DNA from: Peptoniphilus sp. KCTC 25270
GTDB lineage: Bacteria > Bacillota > Clostridia > Tissierellales > Peptoniphilaceae
NCBI RefSeq assembly: GCF_021012875.1
Contig: NZ_JAJMZJ010000001.1
Span: 496,001 to 560,000 of the forward strand
DNA: 64,000 nt
Direction: 5' to 3'
Within the stretch, counting starts at the first letter, position 1; each line of letters opens with the position of its first letter. The notes beneath the pieces were generated by a model. It ran no database searches and was not told where the DNA came from. It saw only the letters and a program-made list of their open reading frames with translations. Below are positions 51,771 to 61,518 of this stretch, piece after piece. The position numbers were made by a program, and so were the translations under genes.

Positions 51771-53621
51771 TCAAACCTCTCGTAAAAACATTTTTTCAAA
51801 AGACTGGTTGGTCATTTCAATCATGGTCGGGCGACCATGGGGACAGGAATAGGGAGTATCCATTTCTAATAATTCTTTTAACAAATTCATGGCCGTTAAA
51901 GAATTCATCTCATCTCCTGCTTTTATTGCCTTTCGACAAGCCATCCTCATAATTTTATAGATATTTTTTTCTGCCACATTGGTTCCCTCTTCAATTTCTG
52001 CAATGGCATCTCGCAAAAAAGAATTGTAATCTAGAACCAAAACACTATAAGGAACTTCTCGCAATAATACGTCTTCTTCCCCAAACCATTCTAAAGTAAA
52101 TCCTAAAGAATCAAAGTAAGATAAATTTCCCATAAGTTTCATTTTTTCTGTTCTCGACAAAGAAAGACGAATGGGTTCCAACAAAACTTGTTTTTCTATA
52201 CGTTTTTCAGACAACTCTTTGTAGAATTTTTCAAAAAGAATTCGTTCATGGGCAGCATGTTGATCCATAAAAAGAGCTTTTTTATTCTTTTTATCTTCAA
52301 AAATAATATAGGTCTTAAAGAGAACCCCTACAAAGTCCATAGAATCAATGGATAAATCCATCGATTCTACAAAAATACCTGGATCGTAATTTTTGATTTT
52401 TTGAAATGCAATGCTTTCTTCATGAACTTCTACTGGTTCTTTTTCACTTATTCTATCTTCTGACTCTTGTTCTATTTCTTCTTTAATTTCTTTTTCTTCT
52501 TCGTAAGCTTGTATTTTCTTCTCTGACTCCTCTTTTTTTGCTTTCGCTAAGTCAAAGATGGTTTCTCTCACCACGGTTTCTTCTTTAGGAGCTTCTTTTC
52601 TCTCATTATAAAATTTTGTTTCTGGGACTATGCGATGAGGAAATAAAACTCCGCGAACCAATTTCTCCAAAATATCTGTAATATAGTTCTCATTGGATAA
52701 ACGGACATATTGTTTCTGTGGGTGTACATTTACATCTACCAAAACAGGATCTATAGTAAGATACAATACAAAAACCGGATATCGATTCAAAGGAATCAAG
52801 GTATGATATACAGAACGAATCGCTTTCGAAATTTCTATACTTTTTACCTTTCTCCCATTTACAAAAATATACTCTTTGTCTGGTCTCGAACGATGAATGC
52901 TATTATTCGATATAAATCCATCCACCTTATAAGACTCAGATTGAAAAGAAATCGGGAGCATATTTTCTGCATAATCTTTTCCCAACAAAGAAAATAAATG
53001 ATTTTTTTTATTTTTTGAAGGATGCGAATGCAGCAATGTTTTTGATTTATATATTAAATGGAAAGAAATTTCGTCATGTCCCAATGCAATGGATTCAACC
53101 AAATCTAAAATACTTTCTAATTCTTTGCGAGTAGAACGCAAATACTTTTTCCGTACAGGTGTATTGTAAAAAAGATTTTTTACTAAAATAGAAGTTCCTT
53201 GAGGAGATCCAATTGGCAAAATTTGGTCCACTTCTCCATTGATTACATCTACTTTCGTTCCAATGGTTTCCTCTTCTGTTTTTGTAATAAGTTCCACTTG
53301 GCTCACCGAAGCGATACTTGCTAAGGCTTCTCCCCTAAATCCTAGCGTAAATAAATCTTCAAAATCCTCTATTTTCTCTAATTTTGACGTAGCGTGACGA
53401 CGAAAAGCCATAGGAATATCTTCTTTGGATATCCCTATCCCGTTATCGGTGATTCGAATAGAATCTGTTATCTCATCCCCGATTTGAATCAATATTTTTG
53501 TTGCCTTTGCATCAATGGCATTTTCTACCAGTTCTTTACAAACAGAAGCAGGGCTATCAATGATTTCGCCAGCTGCAATTTGAGAAATGGTTTGATTGCT
53601 TAAGGGCTTGATTTTCCTCAT
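51771..53621 (-). CDS. mutL: DNA mismatch repair protein MutL
   Basis: The 616-aa protein has the GHKL ATPase motifs at the N-terminus (CKELVENAIDA, DNGIGI near 58, GFRGEAL near 93). After a charged linker comes an endonuclease domain with DQHAAHE near 465 and CPHGRP at 593-598. These metal-site motifs mark a nicking MutL, consistent with a methyl-independent system without MutH. It overlaps mutS by 4 nt (ATGA). Confidence 0.97.
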   Translation of the reverse strand: MRKIKPLSNQTISQIAAGEIIDSPASVCKELVENAIDAKATKILIQIGDEITDSIRITDNGIGISKEDIPMAFRRHATSKLEKIEDFEDLFTLGFRGEALASIASVSQVELITKTEEETIGTKVDVINGEVDQILPIGSPQGTSILVKNLFYNTPVRKKYLRSTRKELESILDLVESIALGHDEISFHLIYKSKTLLHSHPSKNKKNHLFSLLGKDYAENMLPISFQSESYKVDGFISNNSIHRSRPDKEYIFVNGRKVKSIEISKAIRSVYHTLIPLNRYPVFVLYLTIDPVLVDVNVHPQKQYVRLSNENYITDILEKLVRGVLFPHRIVPETKFYNERKEAPKEETVVRETIFDLAKAKKEESEKKIQAYEEEKEIKEEIEQESEDRISEKEPVEVHEESIAFQKIKNYDPGIFVESMDLSIDSMDFVGVLFKTYIIFEDKKNKKALFMDQHAAHERILFEKFYKELSEKRIEKQVLLEPIRLSLSRTEKMKLMGNLSYFDSLGFTLEWFGEEDVLLREVPYSVLVLDYNSFLRDAIAEIEEGTNVAEKNIYKIMRMACRKAIKAGDEMNSLTAMNLLKELLEMDTPYSCPHGRPTMIEMTNQSFEKMFLREV

Positions 53622-56245
53622 CCATCTATCCTTTCTGCTTTTAGCTGAAGTTCATTCAAAATTTGTATTGCCTCAATGGGAGTCATTCGATTCACATTGA
53701 GTTTTGAAATATCCTCTAAAAATTTTTCTATTTCAGGGTTTTTCGAAGAATTTTGTACAGAAATGGAATCAAAATCCAATTGAACATCGCCTATTTTCCC
53801 AAAAGAGTCTTCCTTTTCTATTTTCTTCAAAACTTGATTTGCTCTTTCAATTACCCAATGATTCACTCCTGCTAACTTTGCTACTTCAATCCCAAAGGAG
53901 TGATTGCTTTCTCCCGGAATCATTTTTCGTAAAAATTGAATCTCTCCATCTACTTCTTCTGTCGCTATGGTCAGATTTTCCACCATTTCATATTTCTCTG
54001 ACAATTCCGTTAACTGATGATAGTGCGTAGCAAATAGAACCTTGGACTTTGTTTTTTGACATAGAAATTCTACTGTAGCCCAAGCAATGCTTAATCCATC
54101 ATTGGTTGAAGTACCTCTTCCTACCTCATCCAATAAAATCAAACTGTCCGAAGTTGTATCTTTCAAAATTTCTGACACTTCCATCATCTCCACCATAAAG
54201 GTAGATTGTCCTTTGGCTAAATTATCTGACGCCCCAATTCTTGTGAATACCCGATCTATAATTGGCAAATCACAATAAGACGCTGGGACAAAACTTCCCA
54301 TTTGCGCCATAATAACAATCAGAGCCAATTGTCTCATATAGGTAGATTTTCCCGCCATATTGGGGCCTGTAATAATTTGAATTCTAGTGCCATCGCTTAA
54401 CTCTGCGTCATTTGGGACATAGGCGCTGCGATGATTTTTTTCTACCATTGGATGTCGCCCGTCTTTAATAGAGATCTTTCGATCCATATTAAAAATCGGT
54501 TTAACATATCCATATTCATCGGCTACAAGAGATAACCCTAAAAGGGCATCCACTTCGCTAATTTTTTCCGCTAAATTTTGAATTTCATACAAATGAGAAA
54601 AAATCTTTTCTCGAATGGATTCCAAAATTTCTTTTTGTCGATGAAGAGCCTGCTCTTTTGAATGTAGAATCTGAGATTCCTGCTCTTTTAAGGCAACCGA
54701 ATAAAATCGTTCGGACCCAACTAAGGTCTGCTTACGGATATAATCTTCTGGAGTCATGTCCAAATTGGACTTTGTAATTTCAAAGAAATATCCTAAAATC
54801 TTATTGTACTTAATTTTTAGATTCTTAATTCCTGTTCTTTCTTGCTCGGATTTTTCTAAATCCAATAACCACTGAACGCCCCCTTCGCTTTTTTCAAAGA
54901 GAGAATCCAATTCTTCATCAAAGCCTTCTAAAATATACCTTTGATCCACATAATTTATAGGAGGGTCTTCCATAATTCTTTTAGAAATATAGCCATATAA
55001 ATCCTCTGTAGATTGAATTTTCTGACCATATTCTATCAATACAGGATTTTCTGATAACTCCAACTCTCTTTTTAACTGCTCAATAGAATAGAAACTTCTT
55101 TTTAATTGTTCTAAATCCTTTGGAGTCAAAGACAGCTGGGAGATTTTAATGGCCAAGCGATCAAAGTCATAAATACTTTTCAACTCCGTTTTCAAGGTAT
55201 CTTGAATCATTCGCTCTTCTTGTAACGCAGAAATAAAATCTTGGCGATTTTGAATTCTTTCCATAGATAACAAAGGTTTTTCAATCCATTTTTTTAATCG
55301 GCGAGAACCCATGGAGGTTTGCGTTTCATCCAATAATTCGAACAATGTATCTGCCTTGGTAAACTCTGCAATATTTTTCGTTAGTTCTAGATTTAAGCGA
55401 GTATTTTCAGAAAGAATCATAGATTCATTCATGGTATCCAAAGTGATATGCCCTAAATGTTCCAAGGACCTCATTTGTGTTTGGGACAAATAATGCAAAA
55501 TCATTTTACAAGGAAGAATAGATTGCACTTGATTTTCTTTTCCCCACTCTTCAATGGAGGAACTCAAATTGGAAATTTTAGAACTTGTGTTCGAATAAAT
55601 GTTTTCTTCCTCTATTGGATTGAGCATGAAAAATTTCTGCTGTTTACAAATATTTTCTACAATAGAATAGAGAGGGTCTTTTTCCATTACTAGTAACTCA
55701 ACCGGACGAATTCTTTGAATCGTCTCCTGAATGATTCTATTTCTATCTTCCTCTGAAAAAAATAAATTCTCTAAAAATCGAAATTCTCCCGAAAGATAAT
55801 CGCAATAAGCAATAGATAGAGTTTGATTTTCTGAAGCGATAGCCATAATGTATCTCATTTCTGTGGAAGAAATAAAATCTGTATCGGAAAATGTTCCTGG
55901 AGTTACAATTTGTGTAATTTCTCTTTTCACGAGCCCTTTTGCCTCTTTTGGATCTTCCACTTGATCGCAAATGGCAACTTTATATCCCTTATTCACCAAG
56001 CGGCCCACATATTGCTGAGCTACTCGGAAAGGAACGCCGCACATAGGAATTTTTTCCTCTAATCCACCAGATTTTTTTGTAAGAGTTAAATCCAATAAAC
56101 GGCTTACCTCAATGGCATCATCAAAAAAAAGCTCGTAAAAATCGCCCATTCGATAAAACAAAAAGGCATCTGGATTTTTGTTTTTTGTTTCTACATAGTG
56201 TCGCATGGCAGGCGTTAGCCTAGAAAAATCACTTTTCGATATCAA
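53618..56245 (-). CDS. mutS: DNA mismatch repair protein MutS
   Basis: The 875-aa protein has the mismatch-reading FYRMGDFYELF near residue 29, connector, lever and clamp domains, and an ATPase with GPNMAGKST near residue 625, LILLDEVGRGTSTNDGLSIAWA and FATHYHQL. A C-terminal extension ends the protein. The start is TTG at 56245, preceded by GAGGGTGAT and placed before the conserved LTPAMRHYV; the first ATG is inside that motif. It overlaps miaB by 17 nt. Confidence 0.97.
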   Translation of the reverse strand: MISKSDFSRLTPAMRHYVETKNKNPDAFLFYRMGDFYELFFDDAIEVSRLLDLTLTKKSGGLEEKIPMCGVPFRVAQQYVGRLVNKGYKVAICDQVEDPKEAKGLVKREITQIVTPGTFSDTDFISSTEMRYIMAIASENQTLSIAYCDYLSGEFRFLENLFFSEEDRNRIIQETIQRIRPVELLVMEKDPLYSIVENICKQQKFFMLNPIEEENIYSNTSSKISNLSSSIEEWGKENQVQSILPCKMILHYLSQTQMRSLEHLGHITLDTMNESMILSENTRLNLELTKNIAEFTKADTLFELLDETQTSMGSRRLKKWIEKPLLSMERIQNRQDFISALQEERMIQDTLKTELKSIYDFDRLAIKISQLSLTPKDLEQLKRSFYSIEQLKRELELSENPVLIEYGQKIQSTEDLYGYISKRIMEDPPINYVDQRYILEGFDEELDSLFEKSEGGVQWLLDLEKSEQERTGIKNLKIKYNKILGYFFEITKSNLDMTPEDYIRKQTLVGSERFYSVALKEQESQILHSKEQALHRQKEILESIREKIFSHLYEIQNLAEKISEVDALLGLSLVADEYGYVKPIFNMDRKISIKDGRHPMVEKNHRSAYVPNDAELSDGTRIQIITGPNMAGKSTYMRQLALIVIMAQMGSFVPASYCDLPIIDRVFTRIGASDNLAKGQSTFMVEMMEVSEILKDTTSDSLILLDEVGRGTSTNDGLSIAWATVEFLCQKTKSKVLFATHYHQLTELSEKYEMVENLTIATEEVDGEIQFLRKMIPGESNHSFGIEVAKLAGVNHWVIERANQVLKKIEKEDSFGKIGDVQLDFDSISVQNSSKNPEIEKFLEDISKLNVNRMTPIEAIQILNELQLKAERIDG

Positions 56246-57620
56246 TCAAATCACCCTCTAAAGAGAAAGTATTGGCACTTTGAATCCTTACTTTTACCAT
56301 CGTTCCTATTTTACTTTCATCATAAGGCATATGAACCAATTTGAAAGTATCCGTACGTCCTGTCATTTTTTCTGGATTGTTTTTACTTTGTCCTTCAATT
56401 AGAACCATTTGTTCCGTTCCAACGAGTTTTTGATTCTTCTTATTTTGAATCCCATAAACCGTTTCCAATAAACGGTTAAATCTCTCACTTTTTACCTCTT
56501 TGGGAATCTGATTTTCCATATCATAAGCTCTTGTTCCTTCTCTTTTTGAATAAAGGAAGGTAAAGGCATTATCGTATTCAACTCTCTTTACCAAATCCAA
56601 AGTGTCCAAAAAATCCTCTTCGGTTTCATCTGGAAAACCCACCATAATGTCTGTGGACAAGGCTATATCTGGGCGAATCTTTCTAACCTTATCAATGATC
56701 TCAAAATAATCTTCACGAGTATAATGACGATTCATTAATTTTAATACGCGATTGGATCCAGATTGCACTGGTAAGTGTAAATAATTCGCTAGCTTTGGCA
56801 AATCTTTATAACAATTAATCAAATCATCAGAGATATCTTTCGGATGAGAAGTCATATAATTGATCCGCTCTAAGCCTTCAATTTCATGCAAAGCTCTCAA
56901 TAATTCTGCAAAAGAAATTGGATTATCCAAAGATTTTCCGTAGGAATTTACATTTTGTCCCAACAAAATAATTTCTTTGACTCCGTCCTCTACCAAGGCT
57001 TTTGCTTCATCTAAAATATCTTCTAACTCACGGCTTACCTCTCTTCCTCTTGTATAAGGAACGATACAATACGTACAGAAGTTGTTGCATCCATACATAA
57101 TATTGATATAAGCCGATTGGTTATTTGTAATATTTGTTCTTAGCTTATTGTCCAAATTGGAATAGGATTCTTCAATTTCAACATGGACGTCATTGTCTTC
57201 ATCACTCGCTAAAATCAATTGTGGCAAACGATAAATATTGTTTGTACCAAAAATCAAATCTACAAAAGGAAATTTTTCTAAGACAAAATCTCTAGAAACT
57301 TTCCTCTGCATCATACAACCACAAACCCCTACTCGCAAATCTTTTTTTGTTTTTTTCAGATGCTTCAATCTGCCTAATCTACCAATAACCTTATCTTCTG
57401 CACTATGGCGCACAGAGCAAGTATTAATAATAATATAATCTGCTTCCTTCTCATCTTCTGTAGACACAAAGCCCATAGATTCCATTAGCCATTTAATTTT
57501 ATCCGAATCATGTTCATTCATTTGACATCCATGGGTCTCAATCATAAATTTTTCTCCCCCATGGTTATCTTTTACTTTATCAATAAAAACATTTAATTCT
57601 TTGTTTAATGTATTTGTCAT
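56229..57620 (-). CDS. miaB: tRNA-2-methylthio-N6-dimethylallyladenosine synthase MiaB
   Basis: The 463-aa radical SAM methylthiotransferase has the MTTase cysteines Cys32 (THGCQMNEHDSD), Cys68 (INTCSVRH) and Cys102 (CGCMMQ), the radical SAM cluster Cys178, Cys182, Cys185 (YGCNNFCTYC), and a C-terminal TRAM domain. GCQMN distinguishes it from RimO. ATG 57620 lies after GGAGGAG; an ATG at 57632 would precede this site and is rejected. Confidence 0.96.
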   Translation of the reverse strand: MTNTLNKELNVFIDKVKDNHGGEKFMIETHGCQMNEHDSDKIKWLMESMGFVSTEDEKEADYIIINTCSVRHSAEDKVIGRLGRLKHLKKTKKDLRVGVCGCMMQRKVSRDFVLEKFPFVDLIFGTNNIYRLPQLILASDEDNDVHVEIEESYSNLDNKLRTNITNNQSAYINIMYGCNNFCTYCIVPYTRGREVSRELEDILDEAKALVEDGVKEIILLGQNVNSYGKSLDNPISFAELLRALHEIEGLERINYMTSHPKDISDDLINCYKDLPKLANYLHLPVQSGSNRVLKLMNRHYTREDYFEIIDKVRKIRPDIALSTDIMVGFPDETEEDFLDTLDLVKRVEYDNAFTFLYSKREGTRAYDMENQIPKEVKSERFNRLLETVYGIQNKKNQKLVGTEQMVLIEGQSKNNPEKMTGRTDTFKLVHMPYDESKIGTMVKVRIQSANTFSLEGDLIDIEK

Positions 57621-57641
57621 AATCTCCTCCACTAAAATTAT

Positions 57642-57673
57642 ATTATACCATATTTATAGGATAAGATTGGCAA
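57642..57673 (-). promoter_or_regulatory. Promoter of the miaB-mutS-mutL operon
   Basis: On the minus strand TGGTATAAT (TATAAT at 57642-57647) is an extended -10. The best -35 is TTGCCA (57668-57673), with a long 20-base spacer, abutting the rubrerythrin terminator. Confidence 0.55.
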
Positions 57674-57674
57674 C

Positions 57675-57705
57675 AAAAAAAGACATACCAAAGTATGTCT
57701 TTTTT
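57675..57705 (-). terminator. Terminator of the rubrerythrin gene
   Basis: A stem AAAGACATAC/GTATGTCTTT (57679-57688 with 57693-57702) with a CAAA/TTTG loop and T-runs on both strands. It lies 19 bases after the rubrerythrin stop. Confidence 0.85.
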
Positions 57706-57723
57706 CATACGATTCAATATGAA

Positions 57724-58269
57724 TTAGTAAGCAACAAATGCTTTTGATTTTGTATTGCAGATTGGGCAAATTTCTTCATCTGCATCAAATGTAATATAAC
57801 CACAAACTGGGCATAACAAGATGTTTTCAGCATCTAAGTCATTTCCAGCTTCAACAGCTTTTTTTGCTTCTTCATAACGTTCAGCATGAACTTTTTCAGC
57901 ACCTACTGCATATTCCATAGCTTTTACAGCGCTTTCTTCCCCTTGCATTTTTGCAACTTCGATATATGCTGGGTACATTTGTCCTACTTCGAACATTTCT
58001 CCATCGATACCTTTTTGCAAGTTTTCTGCTGTATTTCCAATACCAAAACCAGCCATGCTTACAACTGGAAAATCTCCATGTACATCTTTAAGAGCTTTGA
58101 AGTGTAAGTTAGCGTGAACAGATTCTGCATCTGCTGTACAGTTAAATAGTCTCTCAACATTTGGGAAACCTTCTTTGCGAGCTACATCAGCCCAAATTGT
58201 ATATCTCATGTGAGCTTGACTTTCGCCACCAAAAGCTGAGCGTAAATTATCTTGTGTCATGTGATTCAT
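57724..58269 (-). CDS. rbr: Rubrerythrin
   Basis: The 181-aa protein joins a ferritin-like diiron domain (ligands Glu16, Glu49-x-x-His52, Glu91, Glu95, Glu125-x-x-His128) to a C-terminal rubredoxin-like domain with Cys153, Cys156, Cys168 and Cys171 (CPVCG and CPIC). Rubrerythrin reduces hydrogen peroxide and is common in anaerobes. GGAGGT is seven bases upstream of the first ATG. It is a single-gene unit with its own promoter and terminator. Confidence 0.96.
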   Translation of the reverse strand: MNHMTQDNLRSAFGGESQAHMRYTIWADVARKEGFPNVERLFNCTADAESVHANLHFKALKDVHGDFPVVSMAGFGIGNTAENLQKGIDGEMFEVGQMYPAYIEVAKMQGEESAVKAMEYAVGAEKVHAERYEEAKKAVEAGNDLDAENILLCPVCGYITFDADEEICPICNTKSKAFVAY

Positions 58270-58310
58270 TTCATATACCTCCTAAAAACCAATTTCATGC
58301 TTACAAATTT

Positions 58311-58339
58311 ATTATAATCGATTGTTCAAAAAAATACAA
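58311..58339 (-). promoter_or_regulatory. Promoter of the rubrerythrin gene
   Basis: On the minus strand TTGTAT (58334-58339) is 17 bases from TATAAT (58311-58316). No convincing PerR box was found. Confidence 0.7.
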
Positions 58340-58366
58340 TCATAATATACATTCATTTTATAGGTT

Positions 58367-59440
58367 TTAATTGTTTTGGAGATTTTCAATCGCCGAAGCT
58401 TGATCTGCCGCTGTTAAAGCATCGATTAAATCATCCAATCCACCATTATTGATTTCCTCAATTCTGTGACTTGTATAATTGATTCTATGGTCTGTTACCC
58501 TTCCCTGAGGATAATTGTAGGTACGAATTCGCTCTGAACGATCTCCTGAGCCAATTTGGCTTTTCTTTTCTTGGCTCACTTCATCGTTTTGTTTCGACAA
58601 TTCCAAATCATACAATTTTGTTTTCAAAATTTTCATTGCCTTGTCCTTGTTTTTCAACTGGCTTTTTTCATCTTGACAACTTACTACAATTCCCGTTGGA
58701 ATATGGGTAATACGAACGGCACTGTCAGTTGTATTTACAGACTGACCACCATTTCCAGAAGAACGGAATACATCCACACGAATGTCATTTGGGTTCACAT
58801 TTACTTCAATTTCATCAATTTCAGGCATTACTATGACTGTTGCGGTAGAAGTATGGATACGACCAGAGCTTTCTGTTTCAGGCACACGTTGCACACGGTG
58901 AACACCCGATTCATATTTCAAACGAGAAAAGGCCCCTTTTCCTCTTATCATGATGATGGCTTCCTTATAGCCTCCAATTCCAATTTCATTACTGGAAAGC
59001 ATCTCTGATTTCCAGCCCTTGGAGTCTGCATAGTGAATGTATTGACGCAATAAAGTTCCCGCAAATAGTGCCGCTTCATCGCCACCAGCGCCACCGCGAA
59101 CTTCTAAAATTACATTTTTATCATCGTTTTTATCCTTTGGAATTAACAAAATCTTTAGCTCATTTTCTAATTCTTCCAATGCAGATTCCGCTTCTTTGAT
59201 TTCTTCTTTTACCAAATCCCTCATTTCAGAATCCAGTTTTTCATCAAATAAACTCTTATTTTCTTCCAACTCTTCTTTTGTAGTTTTATATTTTCTGTAA
59301 GCCTTAACAATTGGTTCAATTTCAGCATGTTCGATAGCAGCACTTTGTAATTTTTCGCTATCATTTATTACATTTACATCCATCATTTGTTTTTCCAATT
59401 CTACATAGCGATCTTCAAACACCGACAAACGATCATACAT
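58367..59440 (-). CDS. prfA: Peptide chain release factor 1
   Basis: The 357-aa protein has the GGQ motif at 231-233 (RSSGNGGQSVNTTDSAVR) that triggers peptide release and a PxT-type codon-recognition tripeptide PET at 187-189, which identifies RF1 rather than RF2. It reads UAA and UAG. ATG 59440 follows GAGAGGTGAATGTT; a longer frame from 59470 would overlap prmC deeply and adds no conserved residues. PrmC, encoded just upstream, methylates the GGQ glutamine. Confidence 0.97.
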   Translation of the reverse strand: MYDRLSVFEDRYVELEKQMMDVNVINDSEKLQSAAIEHAEIEPIVKAYRKYKTTKEELEENKSLFDEKLDSEMRDLVKEEIKEAESALEELENELKILLIPKDKNDDKNVILEVRGGAGGDEAALFAGTLLRQYIHYADSKGWKSEMLSSNEIGIGGYKEAIIMIRGKGAFSRLKYESGVHRVQRVPETESSGRIHTSTATVIVMPEIDEIEVNVNPNDIRVDVFRSSGNGGQSVNTTDSAVRITHIPTGIVVSCQDEKSQLKNKDKAMKILKTKLYDLELSKQNDEVSQEKKSQIGSGDRSERIRTYNYPQGRVTDHRINYTSHRIEEINNGGLDDLIDALTAADQASAIENLQNN

Positions 59441-60284
59441 AACATTCACCTCTCCACTCTCCCCAAACAACTCTTGGGATCCCTTGATAATCTAGGGAAT
59501 AACTTACATTTTCAAATCCTTCTTTTTCTAAAATCGCCTTTATTTCTTCCAATTGATGAATACCAATTTCAAAAACCAAAACGCCATTGTCATCTAAGTA
59601 TTTTTTTCCCTTAGAAGCAATCTCTTTATAAAAAACCAATCCATCCAAGCCGCCGTCTAAAGCCATTTGAGGCTCATATTCTAGCACAGATGGCTCCAGA
59701 TCTTCCATATCACTTGTTGGAATATAGGGAGGATTGGAATATATAACATTAAATGTACCATGTACATTTTCGAATAAATCGCTTTGAAACAAATCCAAAT
59801 TTAACGCCTTATAATCCGTCTTATTTTTATTGGCAACTTCCAATGCCTCTTCACTAATATCTACACCTAAAAACGTTGATTGAGGAAATTTATGAGCCAA
59901 ATAAACCGATACGCACCCACTTCCTACACCAATTTCCAGCATAGAATGATAGGATTCCTTTTCTAAATAGTCTACTAATATTTCAACCGATCTTTCTGTA
60001 TCAAATCTTGGGATTAAAACATTTTGATTTACATAAAATGGCATTCCCATAAAATATGCTTTTTGTAGAATATACTCCAAAGGTTCGTGTTTTTTTCTAC
60101 GAGATAGAATCCTAAGGTATTCTTCTTTCTCTTGATTAGAGATTTCAAGGGAGCGATTCATAAGAATATCTAACTTAGAAACTTGAAATTTTTCTATTAA
60201 AATTTTATAAACTTCATCCAATGGATTTTTTAATACTGGATCTAGTTCTTCTAGACCAATTTGCACAAGTTTATTTATTTCCAC
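59433..60284 (-). CDS. prmC: Release factor glutamine methyltransferase PrmC
   Basis: The 283-aa SAM-dependent enzyme has a helical N-terminal domain, the SAM motif MLEIGVGSGCVSVYLA near 116, and the catalytic NPPY at 184-187 (YSNPPYIPTSDMEDLEPSV). It methylates the GGQ glutamine of RF1 and RF2. The start is GTG at 60284 with AAGGAG about ten bases upstream. It overlaps the DUF1385 gene by 10 nt and prfA by 8 nt. Confidence 0.96.
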   Translation of the reverse strand: MEINKLVQIGLEELDPVLKNPLDEVYKILIEKFQVSKLDILMNRSLEISNQEKEEYLRILSRRKKHEPLEYILQKAYFMGMPFYVNQNVLIPRFDTERSVEILVDYLEKESYHSMLEIGVGSGCVSVYLAHKFPQSTFLGVDISEEALEVANKNKTDYKALNLDLFQSDLFENVHGTFNVIYSNPPYIPTSDMEDLEPSVLEYEPQMALDGGLDGLVFYKEIASKGKKYLDDNGVLVFEIGIHQLEEIKAILEKEGFENVSYSLDYQGIPRVVWGEWRGECYV

Positions 60285-61183
60285 AAATCATTTTCTCCTT
60301 CTGCTGGTAAAACGGCTACAAGAGAAGCTATTCCTACTTCAATTTGTTGTTCATCTGGTTCCTTTACGGTTGCTATTTTTTGAATCATTAGACCTGGCCA
60401 TCTCAATAACGCCGTGATTGGATTGTCATAACGACCAACAACGCGATTTAATTCATAGGAAATCCCTGCAATAACAGGAAAGGATAGAATTCGAATTAAA
60501 ATTCGAGCCACAAAATTGGGCCACCCAAAGAAAGATAGAAATAAAATGGAAAGCAATAGTACCATAAAAATAAAACTCGTCCCACATCTAGGATGCATTC
60601 TAGAATATTTTTTGACATTTTCTACTGTCAAATCACACCCATCTTCATAACACGCAATGCTTTTATGTTCTGCTCCATGGTATTGGAATACTCTATAAAT
60701 ATCTTTGTTTTTTGATATAACGAACAGATAAATAAAAAATACAACCAGTCTAAGAATACCTTCAATCAGATTTAGACCAACCGTGTTTTGAATGAATTCT
60801 TTTCCCAAAGAAGTTACAACGCTTGGCAATACCATAAATAAAAAAATAGCCAATACAAAAGAAAATAAAATCGTAATTCCATCTTCTATCTTTGTTCTTC
60901 GTTCACTTTTAATTTCTTCAGGTTCTTCTTCCCAAAAAGAAGCTGAATAGGTTAGAGCTTCTGTTCCAACGACCATTGCTTCAACAAGCTTGAAAGCTCC
61001 TCGAAGGATGGGAAGCCTTAGTATTCTATATTTTTCATCTAAGGAATGATTTTCCTTAATCTTAAGTTCTATCTCTCCATCCGGTTTACGAACGGCATAA
61101 GAAGTCTTACTTGGCCCTTTCATCATCACGCCTTCAATTAGCGCTTGGCCTTCAATGGTTGTTTTGAAACCTTTCTTTTTCAT
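60275..61183 (-). CDS. DUF1385 family membrane protein
   Basis: The 302-aa protein has the N-terminal DUF1385 segment GQALIEGVMMKGPSKTSYAVRK, four hydrophobic helices (about residues 104-126, 140-160, 208-230 and 235-255), and the conserved YHGAEHKSIACYE and SRMHPRCGTSF. Its biochemical role is unknown to me. Its place between rpmE and prmC-prfA is conserved in many Gram-positive bacteria. AAGGAG precedes the ATG. Confidence 0.9.
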   Translation of the reverse strand: MKKKGFKTTIEGQALIEGVMMKGPSKTSYAVRKPDGEIELKIKENHSLDEKYRILRLPILRGAFKLVEAMVVGTEALTYSASFWEEEPEEIKSERRTKIEDGITILFSFVLAIFLFMVLPSVVTSLGKEFIQNTVGLNLIEGILRLVVFFIYLFVISKNKDIYRVFQYHGAEHKSIACYEDGCDLTVENVKKYSRMHPRCGTSFIFMVLLLSILFLSFFGWPNFVARILIRILSFPVIAGISYELNRVVGRYDNPITALLRWPGLMIQKIATVKEPDEQQIEVGIASLVAVLPAEGENDLWK

Positions 61184-61196
61184 CTAGAACTCCTTA

Positions 61197-61225
61197 TTAA
61201 AAAAGGTTCGTTTTTCAACGAACCT
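61197..61225 (-). terminator. Terminator after rpmE
   Basis: On the minus strand a nine-base perfect stem AGGTTCGTT/AACGAACCT (61217-61225 with 61204-61212) with a GAAA loop is followed by TTTTTT. DUF1385-prmC-prfA begin just beyond, so partial read-through is likely. Confidence 0.85.
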
Positions 61226-61231
61226 AAATCA

Positions 61232-61429
61232 TTATCTTCTGTACTTTTTATTGAACTTATCAATACGTCCACCAGTATCAGCTACTTTTTGGCGACCAGT
61301 ATAGAATGGATGACATTCAGAACAAATCTCAACTTTAAGTTCATCTTTGACAGAGCCTGTTTCGAATGTGTTGCCACAAGCACAGGTCACTGTCGCTTTT
61401 TTGTATTCAGGATGAATACCACTTTTCAT
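61232..61429 (-). CDS. rpmE: 50S ribosomal protein L31 (zinc-binding type)
   Basis: The 65-aa protein begins MKSGIHPEY and has the zinc ligands Cys16, Cys18, Cys36 and Cys39 (TCACGN and CSECH), so it is the C-plus form of L31. ATG 61429 has AGGAG eight bases upstream; a GTG at 61438 is rejected as lying in that site. In zinc-limited cells such L31 can be replaced by a C-minus paralog; none is in this window. Confidence 0.97.
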   Translation of the reverse strand: MKSGIHPEYKKATVTCACGNTFETGSVKDELKVEICSECHPFYTGRQKVADTGGRIDKFNKKYRR

Positions 61430-61486
61430 TGTGCACACTCCTTTTTTTTAATTTCTGTTAAATGAATATAAACAACTAACTTGTAT

Positions 61487-61515
61487 AGTATAGCATGAGT
61501 TCCTATATACGTCAA
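61487..61515 (-). promoter_or_regulatory. Promoter of rpmE
   Basis: On the minus strand TTGACG (61510-61515) is 17 bases from TATACT (61487-61492), with an extended TGC motif. It lies directly beyond the glpX stop, and no glpX terminator is visible. Confidence 0.85.
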
Positions 61516-61518
61516 GTA

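Noticed and set aside
58305-58345. PerR box in the rubrerythrin promoter
   Set aside because: Only one half resembles TTATAAT, and this is simply the -10 box; the second half does not match.
58556-59008. Plus-strand open frame opposite prfA
   Set aside because: prfA is a certain gene, and the opposite frame translates to a Cys/Phe/His-rich sequence with no recognisable features.
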